This document shows positions 14,696 to 23,058 of a stretch of 46,709 nucleotides of DNA, one piece after another. The number at the start of each line of letters is the position of its first letter. The first letter of the stretch is position 1. Position numbers and translations under genes: made by a program. Below the pieces are notes generated by a model. The model had not been told where the DNA came from. It made no database searches and saw only the letters and a list, made by a program, of their open reading frames with translations. The stretch is from Oscillospiraceae bacterium (GTDB taxonomy: Bacteria; Bacillota; Clostridia; Oscillospirales; Oscillospiraceae), in the NCBI GenBank assembly GCA_017412585.1, contig JAFPXK010000033.1:1-46709 (forward strand), in the 5' to 3' direction.

Positions 14696-15784
14696 TTACC
14701 TCTTAATGTCGTAATTCATGTTCATCAGGTTGCGGATGCTCTCGGCGTCGTCGGTGATGTTGCCGTCGCCGTGGATGGTGTGCTTGATGACGCTGCTGGC
14801 CACGGCAAAGTTGACCATGTCCATGGGCTTATAGCCGTTCATCATGGCGTAGATCAGGCCGCTGGCAAAGGCGTCGCCGCCGCCCACACGGTCGAGAATA
14901 TTGAAGGTGAAGAGCTTGCTCTCGAAGGTGTGGCCCTGATACCACATGTAGGCCATAAGGCTGTTTTCGCTGCCGGTATGGGCGTAGCGGACGTGGCGGG
15001 CGATGCACTTGATATTGGGGTAGCGGGCCACGAAGGCCTGGAACACCTCGTCCTGCTGCTCGTAGCTGGGCTGCAGGGGCACGCCGTCCTTCACGTCGCC
15101 CTTGGCATGGTCGTCCTCGTCACGCCACAGGTGATAGGGCTCGATGCCAAAGAGAACGTCCACGTAGGGGAGACACTGGGTACAGAAGTCCCGGGCCTCC
15201 TCCCACGTCCACAGGCGGGAGCGGAAGTTGCCGTCGAAGCTGACGGTGAGGCCCTTCTCCTTGGCCTTGGCCATGCACTTTAAGATAAAGTCGGCGCAGC
15301 TGGGAGACAGGGCAGGGGTGATGCCGCTCAGGTGCAGCCAGTCGAAGCCGTCCAGCAGCCAGTCCAGATCCACCTTGGAGAAGTCGTACTCGGTGATGGC
15401 GCTGTGCTTGCGGTCGTAGGTGACCTTGCTGGGGCGGATGCCGTAGCCCGTCTCCAGATAGTAGGTGCCCAGACGGTGGGTGGGGGTCTCCTCGGGGGTG
15501 CTGAGAATCACCGGGGTGCAGTGAACGTCATTGCTGCGGAGCATGCGGATGGCGCTCTTGCCCAGGGAGTTGTTGGGCACCACGGAGAAGAAGGTGCTGT
15601 CCACCCCCAGGTTGGCCAGGGCCAGGGCGATATTGGCCTCGCTGCCGCCGTAGCTGGCCTCGAAATTGGTGGCCATGCGGATTTTTTCATAGTTGGGCGG
15701 GGTCAGACGCAGCATCAGCTCACCGAAGGTGATGAACTTCTGCCCCGCGCGCTTGCCGCGCAGTAAAGGATTGGAGTGTTCCAT
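14696..15784 (-). CDS. kdgK: 2-keto-3-deoxygluconate kinase, PfkB family (first of a tandem pair)
   Basis: This 362-residue sugar kinase of the ribokinase/PfkB family most likely phosphorylates KDG to KDPG. It has the N-terminal FITFGELMLRL strand, the substrate-side GGSEANIALALANLG, and the C-terminal catalytic motif DRVGGGDAFASG, where the Asp is the general base. It carries a short extra N-terminus (MEHSNPLLRGKRAGQK). Residues 215-245 hold an insertion (YHLWRDEDDHAKGDVKDG) not in its neighbour. The two kinases are only moderately similar, so they are an old duplication, and they may differ in sugar preference. The gap to the next kinase is 4 nt. Confidence 0.85.
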   Translation of the reverse strand: MEHSNPLLRGKRAGQKFITFGELMLRLTPPNYEKIRMATNFEASYGGSEANIALALANLGVDSTFFSVVPNNSLGKSAIRMLRSNDVHCTPVILSTPEETPTHRLGTYYLETGYGIRPSKVTYDRKHSAITEYDFSKVDLDWLLDGFDWLHLSGITPALSPSCADFILKCMAKAKEKGLTVSFDGNFRSRLWTWEEARDFCTQCLPYVDVLFGIEPYHLWRDEDDHAKGDVKDGVPLQPSYEQQDEVFQAFVARYPNIKCIARHVRYAHTGSENSLMAYMWYQGHTFESKLFTFNILDRVGGGDAFASGLIYAMMNGYKPMDMVNFAVASSVIKHTIHGDGNITDDAESIRNLMNMNYDIKR

Positions 15785-15788
15785 GGCG

Positions 15789-16817
15789 TCAGCGCTGGAT
15801 GCGGCCGGAGCCGTCGCCGCCGGCCAGCTTCTCCACCTCGGCGACGGTGACCATGTTGTAGTCGCCCTCGATGGAGTGCTTCAGAGCGGAAGCCGCCACG
15901 GCGAACTCCACCGCCTGCTGGGTGGTCTTGCCGGTGAGCAGGGAGTAAATCAGGCCGCCGCCGAAGCTGTCACCGCCGCCCACGCGGTCGATGATGCGCA
16001 GCTCATACTTCTTGGAGAAGCAATACTCGCCGCTCTTCACGTCGTACAGCATGGCGCTCCAGCCGTTGTCGCTGGCGGAGTGGGACTCGCGGAGGGTGAT
16101 GGCCACCTTCTCGAAGCCGAACTTGTCGGCCAGCTGCTTGGCCACGCTCTTGTAGCCCTCCCGGTTGATCTCGCCGGCGTAGATGTCGGTGGCCTCGGCC
16201 TCGATGCCGAACACGTCCTTGGCGTCCTCCTCGTTGGAGATGCACACGTCCACGTACTGGCACAGGTCGGTCATGGCGGCACGGGCCTGCTCACGGGTCC
16301 ACAGCTTGCCGCGGTAGTTCAGGTCGCAGCTGATTTTCAGACCGTGGGCCTTGGCGGCCTTGCAGGCCTCCCGGCAGATGTCCACCACATTGGGGCCCAG
16401 GGCCGGGGTGATGCCGGTGAAGTGGAACCAGTCGGCACCCTCGAAAATCTTATCCCAGTCGAAGTCGGCGGTGGTGGCCTCCTGGATGGCGGAGTGGGCG
16501 CGGTCATAGATGCAGACGCTGCCCCGCTGGGAGGCGCCCTTCTCGTTGAAGTAGATACCCACGCGGTCGCCGCCCCGGACGATGAGGGAGGTGTCCACGC
16601 CGTAGCGGCGCAGGCTGTTGACGGCGCACTGGCCGATGGCGTGGGCGGGCAGCTTGGTGACGTAGGCGGCATCCAGACCGTAGTTGGCCAGGGACACGGC
16701 CACGTTGGCCTCGCCGCCGCCGAAGGTGAACTCCAGGTGATCGGCCTGGACGAAGCGCTCGTAGTTGTAGGGCTGGAGGCGGATCATGATCTCGCCGAAG
16801 GTGATGACTTTTGCCAT
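15789..16817 (-). CDS. kdgK: 2-keto-3-deoxygluconate kinase, PfkB family (second of a tandem pair)
   Basis: This 342-residue PfkB-family kinase starts MAKVITFGEIMIRLQPYNYERF, has FTFGGGEANVAVSLANYG, and ends with the catalytic IIDRVGGGDSFGGG motif. KDG kinases of Clostridia often look like this. AAGGAG lies about 9 nt before the ATG. It directly follows the KDPG aldolase gene, so its product feeds that enzyme. It lacks the N-terminal extension and mid-protein insertion of its downstream neighbour. One of the two may act on a related 2-keto-3-deoxy sugar acid; sequence alone cannot say which. Confidence 0.87.
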   Translation of the reverse strand: MAKVITFGEIMIRLQPYNYERFVQADHLEFTFGGGEANVAVSLANYGLDAAYVTKLPAHAIGQCAVNSLRRYGVDTSLIVRGGDRVGIYFNEKGASQRGSVCIYDRAHSAIQEATTADFDWDKIFEGADWFHFTGITPALGPNVVDICREACKAAKAHGLKISCDLNYRGKLWTREQARAAMTDLCQYVDVCISNEEDAKDVFGIEAEATDIYAGEINREGYKSVAKQLADKFGFEKVAITLRESHSASDNGWSAMLYDVKSGEYCFSKKYELRIIDRVGGGDSFGGGLIYSLLTGKTTQQAVEFAVAASALKHSIEGDYNMVTVAEVEKLAGGDGSGRIQR

Positions 16818-16883
16818 AGTTGTAATCTCCTTTTTTACGCAATACCGGCATTTTCCGCCGGAGGATTCACAGTGGATACGATT

Positions 16884-17843
16884 TTACAGGCCGATGTGGA
16901 TGGAGAAGCCGTTGAACTCGCCGTTGATATACACGAACTTGGGCTGGCCCTTGTCGTTGTACTTCAGGGTGCTCTCGTCGAAGGTGACGCCGCGGCGGCC
17001 CAGGTGGTACATGGCACGCTCCAGATTGTTGGTCTTGAAGGCGATGTGGCCCTTGGCGCCGGGGGCGGGCTTGAACATGCACTCGATGCCGTCGCCGGCG
17101 AACCAGGACTTGCTGGTCTCCCGGGTGGTGAAGCCCAGCAGGCCGGCAATCAGCTCGGCGGTCTTCCTGGCATTCTCGGCGTCGCCGCAGGGCACGCCCA
17201 CATGATCCAGGCGGATGCCCAGCATGGTCTTGACGGCCTCCTGGCAGATGGCGGTGATCTCATCCCACTTCTCGCCGTCGATGAGCTCCTTCTTTACCAT
17301 CCAGGTGCCGCCGCAGGCCACGATCTTATCGAAGGAGAGGTAATCCATCATGTTCTTGGTGTTGACGCCGCCGGTGGGCATCCACTTCAGGTTGCGGTAG
17401 GGACCGGCCAGGGACTTCAGCTTCTTCACGCCGCCGTTGTCCTCGGCGGGGAAGAACTTCACCACGTCCAGGCCCATGGCCATGGCCTGCTCCATCTCGC
17501 CGCCGGTGGCGGTGCCGGGCAGCATCAGCGCGCCCTTGGACAGGCCGTAGCGCACCATATCGGGGTTGAAGCCGGGGGAGACGATGAACTGGCAGCCGGC
17601 ATCCAGAGCGCGGTCCAGCTGCTCGTGGGTCAGCACGGTGCCGGCGCCCACCAGCATCTCGGGCACTTCCTTGATGATGGCGCGGATGGCGTCCTCGGCG
17701 GCGGCGGTGCGGAAGGTGACCTCGGCGGCGGGCAGGCCGCCGGCCACCAGGGCCTTGGCCAGAGGCACGGCCTTGCTGGCGTCTTCAATGGCGATGACGG
17801 GGACGATGCCGATCTGGGAAATCTTGCGCAATACTTCGTTCAT
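16884..17843 (-). CDS. eda: KDPG/KHG aldolase fused to a C-terminal VOC (glyoxalase-like) domain
   Basis: Residues 1-205 form a class I aldolase that splits 2-keto-3-deoxy-6-phosphogluconate into pyruvate and glyceraldehyde 3-phosphate. AEVTFRT (40-46) supplies the catalytic Glu41, and LDVVKFFPA holds the Schiff-base Lys129. Residues about 209-319 start IRLDHVGVPCGDAENARK and continue IECMFKPAPGAKGHIAFKT, a vicinal-oxygen-chelate fold like glyoxalase/bleomycin-resistance proteins. Normal Eda is about 210 residues, so this is a fusion. The VOC part may bind metal or a keto acid, or serve as an oligomerisation domain. The ATG at 17843 begins MNEVLRKISQIG; the longer open frame to 18110 lies in the esterase gene and is rejected. 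Confidence 0.92.
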   Translation of the reverse strand: MNEVLRKISQIGIVPVIAIEDASKAVPLAKALVAGGLPAAEVTFRTAAAEDAIRAIIKEVPEMLVGAGTVLTHEQLDRALDAGCQFIVSPGFNPDMVRYGLSKGALMLPGTATGGEMEQAMAMGLDVVKFFPAEDNGGVKKLKSLAGPYRNLKWMPTGGVNTKNMMDYLSFDKIVACGGTWMVKKELIDGEKWDEITAICQEAVKTMLGIRLDHVGVPCGDAENARKTAELIAGLLGFTTRETSKSWFAGDGIECMFKPAPGAKGHIAFKTNNLERAMYHLGRRGVTFDESTLKYNDKGQPKFVYINGEFNGFSIHIGL

Positions 17844-17856
17844 GTGGGGATACCTC

Positions 17857-18636
17857 CTATGGAAAATAATGAAATCTTTCGTTGAGCCAGGTTTGGCAAA
17901 GGGGCACCCTGGGGGCGCAGGCGGGGGTGGGGGTCTCCGTCTCCTGGGTGCAGACGGAGATGCCGTGGGCGCCGCCGGCAAAGAGGTGGCACTCGTAGTC
18001 CACCCCGGCGCGCTGCATGGCGGTGACCAGCAGCAGGGTGTTCTCCACCGGTACACTCTCATCCCCCACGCAGTGCCACACGAAGGTGGGGGGCATGGCG
18101 GGCGTGACACGGCGCTCCAGCGACAGCTTATCCCGCAGGGCGGCGTCGCCGCCGCTTACGTTGTCCACCGACTCCCGGTGGGCGTATTCACCGGTGGTGA
18201 TCACCGGGTAGGCCAGCACCACGGCGTCGGGGCGGCAGCGCCGGTCAAGGGCTAAATCCGGGTCGTCCCACAACGTGGCAAGGCTGGCGGCCAGGTGGCC
18301 TCCGGCGGAGAAGCCCAGCACGGCGATATGGTCAGGCTCTATATGCCACTCCCCTGCCCTTTCCCGAAGCGCAATCACCGTCCGGGCCAACTGCCGCAGA
18401 GGCCGGTACGCTCCCGCCTGGGGAGCCACGGCGTAGGACAGCAGGAAAACCTGGTAGCCCTGGGCCAGAAAGGGCAGAGCCGCCGGGTCGGCCTCCCGGG
18501 GGGAAAGGTGGTTATACCCCCCGCCGGGGCAGACGATGAGGGCAGGACGGGTCTTGTGGTGGACAAGGCGGGGATGATCCTCTTGCAGATAGCCGGTGAC
18601 GGCGGCGCCGTCAGCGGAAAAGGTGACGATTTGCAT
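17857..18636 (-). CDS. Alpha/beta-hydrolase, probable cytoplasmic pectin or sugar acetylesterase
   Basis: This 259-residue serine hydrolase belongs to the BD-FAE/acetylesterase type. The oxyanion-hole stretch is LIVCPGGGYNHLSPRE, the nucleophile is Ser110 in GFSAGGH, and the likely acid and base are Asp192 (GDESVPVEN) and His224 (GGAHG). There is no signal peptide, so it should act on imported oligosaccharides. It sits inside the uronate operon, 13 nt before the aldolase gene, which suggests removal of acetyl groups from galacturonate residues. That substrate is inferred from context; xylan or other acyl esters are possible. Confidence 0.78.
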   Translation of the reverse strand: MQIVTFSADGAAVTGYLQEDHPRLVHHKTRPALIVCPGGGYNHLSPREADPAALPFLAQGYQVFLLSYAVAPQAGAYRPLRQLARTVIALRERAGEWHIEPDHIAVLGFSAGGHLAASLATLWDDPDLALDRRCRPDAVVLAYPVITTGEYAHRESVDNVSGGDAALRDKLSLERRVTPAMPPTFVWHCVGDESVPVENTLLLVTAMQRAGVDYECHLFAGGAHGISVCTQETETPTPACAPRVPLCQTWLNERFHYFP

Positions 18637-18710
18637 AGCGCCTCCCGTGGAATGGAGCCGCCTCTCCCCTGCCCTGCCGGGGCGGGAAAAGGGGCCTTAT
18701 CGCAACGTGT

Positions 18711-18735
18711 CCGTGCGCCGGAGGTCGGCGCACGG
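18711..18735. other. Hairpin between kduD and the esterase gene
   Basis: CCGTGCGCCG pairs with CGGCGCACGG around GAGGT, 10 perfect base pairs, about 20 nt after the kduD stop. No T run follows on the minus strand, so it is more likely an mRNA-stabilising or attenuation structure than a full terminator. The gap of about 120 nt around it is the widest inside this operon. Confidence 0.5.
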
Positions 18736-18755
18736 GCAGCGTAGCACTATTTCAT

Positions 18756-19556
18756 TCAGGGCTGCTTGCCGATGTAGGCAAGGATGCCGCCGTCCACATA
18801 CAGGATGTGGCCGTTGACAAAATCGGAGGCCTCGGAGGCAAGGAACACGGCGGGACCCATCAGATCCTCGGGGGTGCCCCAGCGGGCAGCGGGGGTCTTG
18901 GCCACGATGAACTGATCGAAGGGATGGCGGCTGCCATCGGCCTGGCGCTCCCGCAGAGGCGCGGTCTGGGGCGTGGCAATATAGCCGGGGCCAATGCCGT
19001 TGCACTGGATGTTGGCCTCGCCGTACTCGGAGCAGATATTGCGGGTGAGCATCTTCAGGCCGCCCTTGGCGGAAGCGTAGGCGGAGACGGTCTCACGGCC
19101 CAACTCGCTCATCATGGAGCAGATGTTGATGATCTTGCCGTGGCCTTTCTTAATCATGCCGGGGATGACGGCCTTGGCGCAGATGAAGGGACCCACCAGG
19201 TCGATATCCACCACCTGGCGGAAGTCCTCGGCGGACATCTCCGTCATGGGGATGCGCTTGATGATGCCGGCGTTGTTCACCAGAATGTCCACGCCGCCCA
19301 GGTCGGCCTCGATTTTGGCCACCAGGTCGGTGACCTGGTCCTCACGGGTGACGTCGGCGATATAGCCGTAGGCCTCGATGCCCTTGGCCTTATAGTCGGC
19401 CATGGCCTTATCCAGATTCTCCTGGTTGCGGCAGTTGAACACGATCTTGGCGCCTGCGCCGGCCAGGGCCTCGGCGATGGCAAAGCCGATGCCGTAAGCC
19501 GCGCCGGTGACCAGGGCTACCTTGCCCTCCAGGGAAAAGCTCTTCATAATATCCAT
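18756..19556 (-). CDS. kduD: 2-dehydro-3-deoxy-D-gluconate 5-dehydrogenase KduD
   Basis: This 266-residue short-chain dehydrogenase reduces 2,5-diketo-3-deoxygluconate to KDG, the last step in using unsaturated uronates. The dinucleotide motif TGAAYGIG (17-24), NNAG (94-97), and the catalytic Ser147, Tyr160 and Lys164 (SAYASAK) are all present, and the C-terminal VNGHILYVDGGILAYIG is typical of KduD. I start at the ATG at 19556; an in-frame GTG at 19568 is in fact the GTGAGG ribosome binding site. It follows kduI by 12 nt, the normal pairing. Gluconate 5-dehydrogenase is the alternative name for close relatives. Confidence 0.92.
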   Translation of the reverse strand: MDIMKSFSLEGKVALVTGAAYGIGFAIAEALAGAGAKIVFNCRNQENLDKAMADYKAKGIEAYGYIADVTREDQVTDLVAKIEADLGGVDILVNNAGIIKRIPMTEMSAEDFRQVVDIDLVGPFICAKAVIPGMIKKGHGKIINICSMMSELGRETVSAYASAKGGLKMLTRNICSEYGEANIQCNGIGPGYIATPQTAPLRERQADGSRHPFDQFIVAKTPAARWGTPEDLMGPAVFLASEASDFVNGHILYVDGGILAYIGKQP

Positions 19557-19568
19557 TGTGTACCTCAC

Positions 19569-20411
19569 TTAGCGAAGCTGATTGGTGGGAATGTTGTCCA
19601 TGTCGTCGAACTCCTGGTTCTCGCCGCCCATGGCCCAGATAAAGGTATAGTTGCAGGTGCCGGCGCCGGCATGGATGGACCAGGAGGGGCTGATGACGGC
19701 CTGCTCGTTGGTCATGACGATGTGGCGGGTCTCCTGGCCCTGGCCCATCATGTGGAACACCACCTGATCCTCGGGCACCTCAAAGTACATGTAAATCTCC
19801 ATGCGGCGCTCGTGGGTGTGGGCAGGCATGGTGTTCCACACGCTGCCGGAATCCAGGACGGTCATGCCCATGGAGAGCTGGCAGGTCTTGAGGACGGCGG
19901 GGTGGATGAACTGGTTGATGGTGCGCTTATTGGAGGTGGCGGCGTCGCCGCAGGGCTTCTTGTTGGCGTCGGCGATCTTCAAAAGCCGGGTCTCATAGCT
20001 GCGGTGAGCCGGGGCGGACACCATGTAGAACTTGGCGGGGCTGGCGGCGTCGTCGCTACTGAAGCGCACGTCCTTGGCGCCCATGGTGATATACAGGCAG
20101 TCCTTATAGCCCAGCTCGTAAACGGTGCCGTCCACGGTGATCTTGCCGGCGCCGCCGATATTGAAGATGCCGATCTCCCGGCGCTCCAGGAAGAACTTGG
20201 TGCCGAAGTTGGCCCAGATGTCGATGCCCTTGTCGATGGATACGGTCTCATGGACGGGCATGCAGCCCAGGGTGACCATGCGGTCCACGTGGCTGTAAAC
20301 GGCTACCACCTCGTCGGGGCGGTAGAGGTTCTCAATGAGGAATTCACGGCGGAGCTCCTCGGTGGTGTAGCGCTTAACGTCGCGGGGGCTGGCAGAATAG
20401 CGAATATCCAT
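19569..20411 (-). CDS. kduI: 5-keto-4-deoxyuronate isomerase KduI
   Basis: This 280-residue cupin-fold isomerase converts 4-deoxy-L-threo-5-hexosulose uronate, formed from unsaturated galacturonate, into 2,5-diketo-3-deoxygluconate. Zinc ligands line up with the known enzyme: His198, His200 and Glu205 in PAHTHERRMEIYMYFE, and His247 in SPSWSIHAG. Length is exactly that of the family. Together with kduD and the GH105 hydrolase it shows that pectin-lyase products, not only saturated galacturonate, are used. Confidence 0.97.
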   Translation of the reverse strand: MDIRYSASPRDVKRYTTEELRREFLIENLYRPDEVVAVYSHVDRMVTLGCMPVHETVSIDKGIDIWANFGTKFFLERREIGIFNIGGAGKITVDGTVYELGYKDCLYITMGAKDVRFSSDDAASPAKFYMVSAPAHRSYETRLLKIADANKKPCGDAATSNKRTINQFIHPAVLKTCQLSMGMTVLDSGSVWNTMPAHTHERRMEIYMYFEVPEDQVVFHMMGQGQETRHIVMTNEQAVISPSWSIHAGAGTCNYTFIWAMGGENQEFDDMDNIPTNQLR

Positions 20412-20432
20412 TGATGATCTCCTCCCGTTTGC

Positions 20433-21512
20433 TTAGTCGATGACCCGCTCGGTCTCGCCGTCGAACAGGTAGACGCTGTCGTAGGGGATGGAGAAGGTGA
20501 TGTCGCTGTCCATGGCGGGGGTGTCATGGGGATCTACCTTCAGGATGGCGTGGACGTCCTCCATGACGATGTAGACGTTGGTATTGTCGCCCAGCATCTC
20601 GGTGAGCTCCACGTTGGCCTTGAGCACATAGGCGTTGTCGTGGCTGCCCAGCTTGATGGCCTCGGGACGGAAGCCAAAGGCGATCTCCTTGCCCTCATAG
20701 GAGGCCAGCTTGCTGCCCAGCTTGTGGCTCAGGTCCACCACGGTGCCGCCGATGTTCATCTTGCCGCCCTGGACCTTGCCGCGGACGAAGTTCATGGGAG
20801 GCTCGCCGATGAAGCCGGCCACGAACATGTTGACGGGGTTGAAGTACAGCTCCCGGGGAGTGCCCACCTGCTGGACGTAGCCCTCCTTCATGACCACGAT
20901 GCGGTCGGCCATGGTCATGGCCTCGGTCTGGTCGTGGGTGACGTAGATGGTGGTGGCGCCGGTCTCGCGGTGGATCTGGGTGATCTCGGAGCGCATGGTC
21001 ACGCGCTGCTTGGCGTCCAGGTTGCTGAGGGGCTCGTCCATCAGGAAGATGCCCACCTTGCGGATCAGGGCGCGGCCGATGGCCACACGCTGGCGCTGGC
21101 CGCCGGACAGGGCGCGGGGCAGACGGTCCAGATAGTCGGTGAGGCCCAGGATACGGGCGGTGTTGCGCACCTTCTCGTCGATGTAATCCTCGTCAGCGCC
21201 CTGGAGCTCCAGGCCGAAGGCGATGTTGTCATACACGGTCATCTGGGGATACAGAGCGTAGCTCTGGAACACCATGGCGATGCCGCGCTCACGGGGGCCC
21301 TGCTCGTTGGCGCGCTTGCCGTCGATGAGGAACTCGCCGTTGCTGATGTCCTCCAGGCCGGCGATCATGCGCAGCGTGGTGGACTTGCCGCAGCCGGAGG
21401 GGCCCACGAAGACGATGAACTCGCCCTTTTCCATGTCCAGATTGAAATCATGGACGGCGTGGAAACCGTTGGGATAGATCTTGTTGATGTTCTTCAGAGT
21501 TAAGTATGCCAT
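20433..21512 (-). CDS. msmK: ABC transporter ATPase, MsmK/UgpC type, for carbohydrate import
   Basis: This 359-residue nucleotide-binding protein energises CUT1-type sugar importers. It has Walker A (VGPSGCGKSTTLRM), the LSGGQRQRVAIGRAL signature, Walker B (IFLMDEPLSNLD), switch His (YVTHDQTEA) and a C-terminal TOBE/MOP domain of about 120 residues. Two ATGs are possible, at 21518 and 21512; I prefer the second because AAGGGGG lies about 9 nt before it but only 3 nt before the first. No permease lies beside it; it may serve the LplBC permeases of the second operon, alone or in exchange with the ATPase at 27785-28873. Confidence 0.93.
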   Translation of the reverse strand: MAYLTLKNINKIYPNGFHAVHDFNLDMEKGEFIVFVGPSGCGKSTTLRMIAGLEDISNGEFLIDGKRANEQGPRERGIAMVFQSYALYPQMTVYDNIAFGLELQGADEDYIDEKVRNTARILGLTDYLDRLPRALSGGQRQRVAIGRALIRKVGIFLMDEPLSNLDAKQRVTMRSEITQIHRETGATTIYVTHDQTEAMTMADRIVVMKEGYVQQVGTPRELYFNPVNMFVAGFIGEPPMNFVRGKVQGGKMNIGGTVVDLSHKLGSKLASYEGKEIAFGFRPEAIKLGSHDNAYVLKANVELTEMLGDNTNVYIVMEDVHAILKVDPHDTPAMDSDITFSIPYDSVYLFDGETERVID

Positions 21513-21550
21513 TTTCATTATCCCCCTTGATCATTGATCGATTTGGATTT

Positions 21551-22966
21551 TTACTTATTTATACTTATTTCATTCCATGCGGAAAGGTCATACCAGGGTT
21601 GGAGGTCGGCGGCGGTGCCCCGGAGCATCTCGCCGAAAAGCTGACGGGCATCCTCCACGGTGAGGCCGGCGCACAGGGGCTGGGCCAGGAAGCACTCGAA
21701 GATGCGGTGCAGGTCCCGGGCCTTGATGGCCTCGTAGAGGTTATCTGTGCCCAGGGCGTGGGGCATCACCAGGGACAGCACGCCACCCGGCAGGGGCCGG
21801 GCCGCCACGGGGGTGACGGCGTCGCTGTCGAAAACGCAGTTGGTCTCCACCACGGTGCCCAGGGGAAGCTGGGGCATCTGGCCCACGTTGGGCAGATTGG
21901 CGTTGGACACCACCCTGCCCCGGCCCAGGATGGCCAGGACGAACTGCACCAGTTCCTCGTTGCTGCGCTGAAGCTGCACCGGTTGGGCCCCGGAGGCCAT
22001 GGCCAGGGACTGGGCGATGCGCTTCTCCCGGTCGGCCTTGCGGTAGTCCACGGTGGTCAGGTGGTAGAGCCACTTTTCCGCGTCGGCGGGGCCGCGCAAA
22101 TACTGGGCCTGGGGGAGAAACTCCACCAGGTGCCGGTCGCCGGCGGCGGCCAGGACGCCGAAGCGGCGGAAGAGGTCCATTTTAACCTTGTTGCCGTAGC
22201 AGAAGGGGTCGTCACGCCAGCCGTCGGGGTCGCGGTCCGGCTTCTCGCAGTAGCCCCGGTCATAGTATTTTTCCATGAAGGAGGGCAGCAGGGAGAGAAG
22301 GTCGGTGTCCCGAAGGCGGGCCTTGGTGATCCAGGTGAAGTGGTTGACGCCGGAGGCGTCCACCGTCAGCTCACGGCGGTGGGGCCGGGGTATGCCCAGC
22401 TCGCTTGCCGCCACGCAGCAGAGGAAGTCCTCCGCGTTGAACACCTCGTGGCAGCAGCCGAAGGCCTTGATGCCGGGGAACACGTCATACAGCGTCTTGA
22501 CCAGAATGGTCATGGGATTGGTGAGATTGATGACCCAGGCCTTGGGGCAGCAGCGCTGAATGGCCCGGGCGAAGCCCTCGAACAGGGGCACGGCCCGCAT
22601 GGCCCGCACCACGCCGCCGGGGCCGGTGGTGTCGCCCACGCTCTGATAGATGCCGTAGCGCTCCGGCGTGTGGACGTCCACCGCCATGGCGTCAAAGGTG
22701 CCGGGCAGGATGGAGATGGCCACAAAGTCGGCGCCGGTGAGGGCGGTGTCAATATCGTCGTACACCACGTAGTCCCACTGGGACCGGGCGTCGGGGTGGG
22801 CGTTGATGCGCTGGCCGATCTGGCGGTTCAGCTCCGCCGCGGCGAGGTCGATGTCATAGAGGGCCAGCTCGCCGGAGAGGCCCTCCGTCAGGGCCAGGTC
22901 GTTCATAAAAACCCGGGCCCAGGCCTTGGAGCCGCCGCCGATATACACCAATTTAATGCGCTTCAC
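21551..22966 (-). CDS. lplD: GH4 alpha-galacturonidase (LplD-like)
   Basis: This 471-residue NAD- and metal-dependent glycosidase of family GH4 probably releases galacturonate from saturated oligogalacturonides. The N-terminus KRIKLVYIGGGSKAW is the NAD site, NLTNPM (148-152 region) and GCCHEVFNAE (170-179) supply the metal/cysteine site, and the CHEVF form resembles LplD-type alpha-galacturonidases. I start at GTG 22966 because AAGGAAGG lies 7 nt before it; an upstream ATG at 22984 has no ribosome binding site. It is the first gene of the uronate operon, divergent from an AraC regulator. Other GH4 specificities cannot be excluded. Confidence 0.88.
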   Translation of the reverse strand: MKRIKLVYIGGGSKAWARVFMNDLALTEGLSGELALYDIDLAAAELNRQIGQRINAHPDARSQWDYVVYDDIDTALTGADFVAISILPGTFDAMAVDVHTPERYGIYQSVGDTTGPGGVVRAMRAVPLFEGFARAIQRCCPKAWVINLTNPMTILVKTLYDVFPGIKAFGCCHEVFNAEDFLCCVAASELGIPRPHRRELTVDASGVNHFTWITKARLRDTDLLSLLPSFMEKYYDRGYCEKPDRDPDGWRDDPFCYGNKVKMDLFRRFGVLAAAGDRHLVEFLPQAQYLRGPADAEKWLYHLTTVDYRKADREKRIAQSLAMASGAQPVQLQRSNEELVQFVLAILGRGRVVSNANLPNVGQMPQLPLGTVVETNCVFDSDAVTPVAARPLPGGVLSLVMPHALGTDNLYEAIKARDLHRIFECFLAQPLCAGLTVEDARQLFGEMLRGTAADLQPWYDLSAWNEISINK

Positions 22967-23058
22967 GACTGCGCCTTCCTTCATTTTTCGGATTTAGATA
23001 TGGACAAATCGGATATCTTTTGATATAATGCGTGGAAGTAACCGAAAGGAGCGGAGAA
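22967..23058 (+). promoter_or_regulatory. Divergent control region between the uronate operon and araC-type regulator
   Basis: On the + strand TGGACA (23001-23006) and a perfect TATAAT (23024-23029) at 17-nt spacing form the regulator's promoter. The leftward GH4 side has no good -35/-10 pair, as is common where an AraC activator is needed. A repeated TCGGAT motif (within 22988-22993 and 23009-23014) could be part of the regulator's binding site. Confidence 0.7.
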
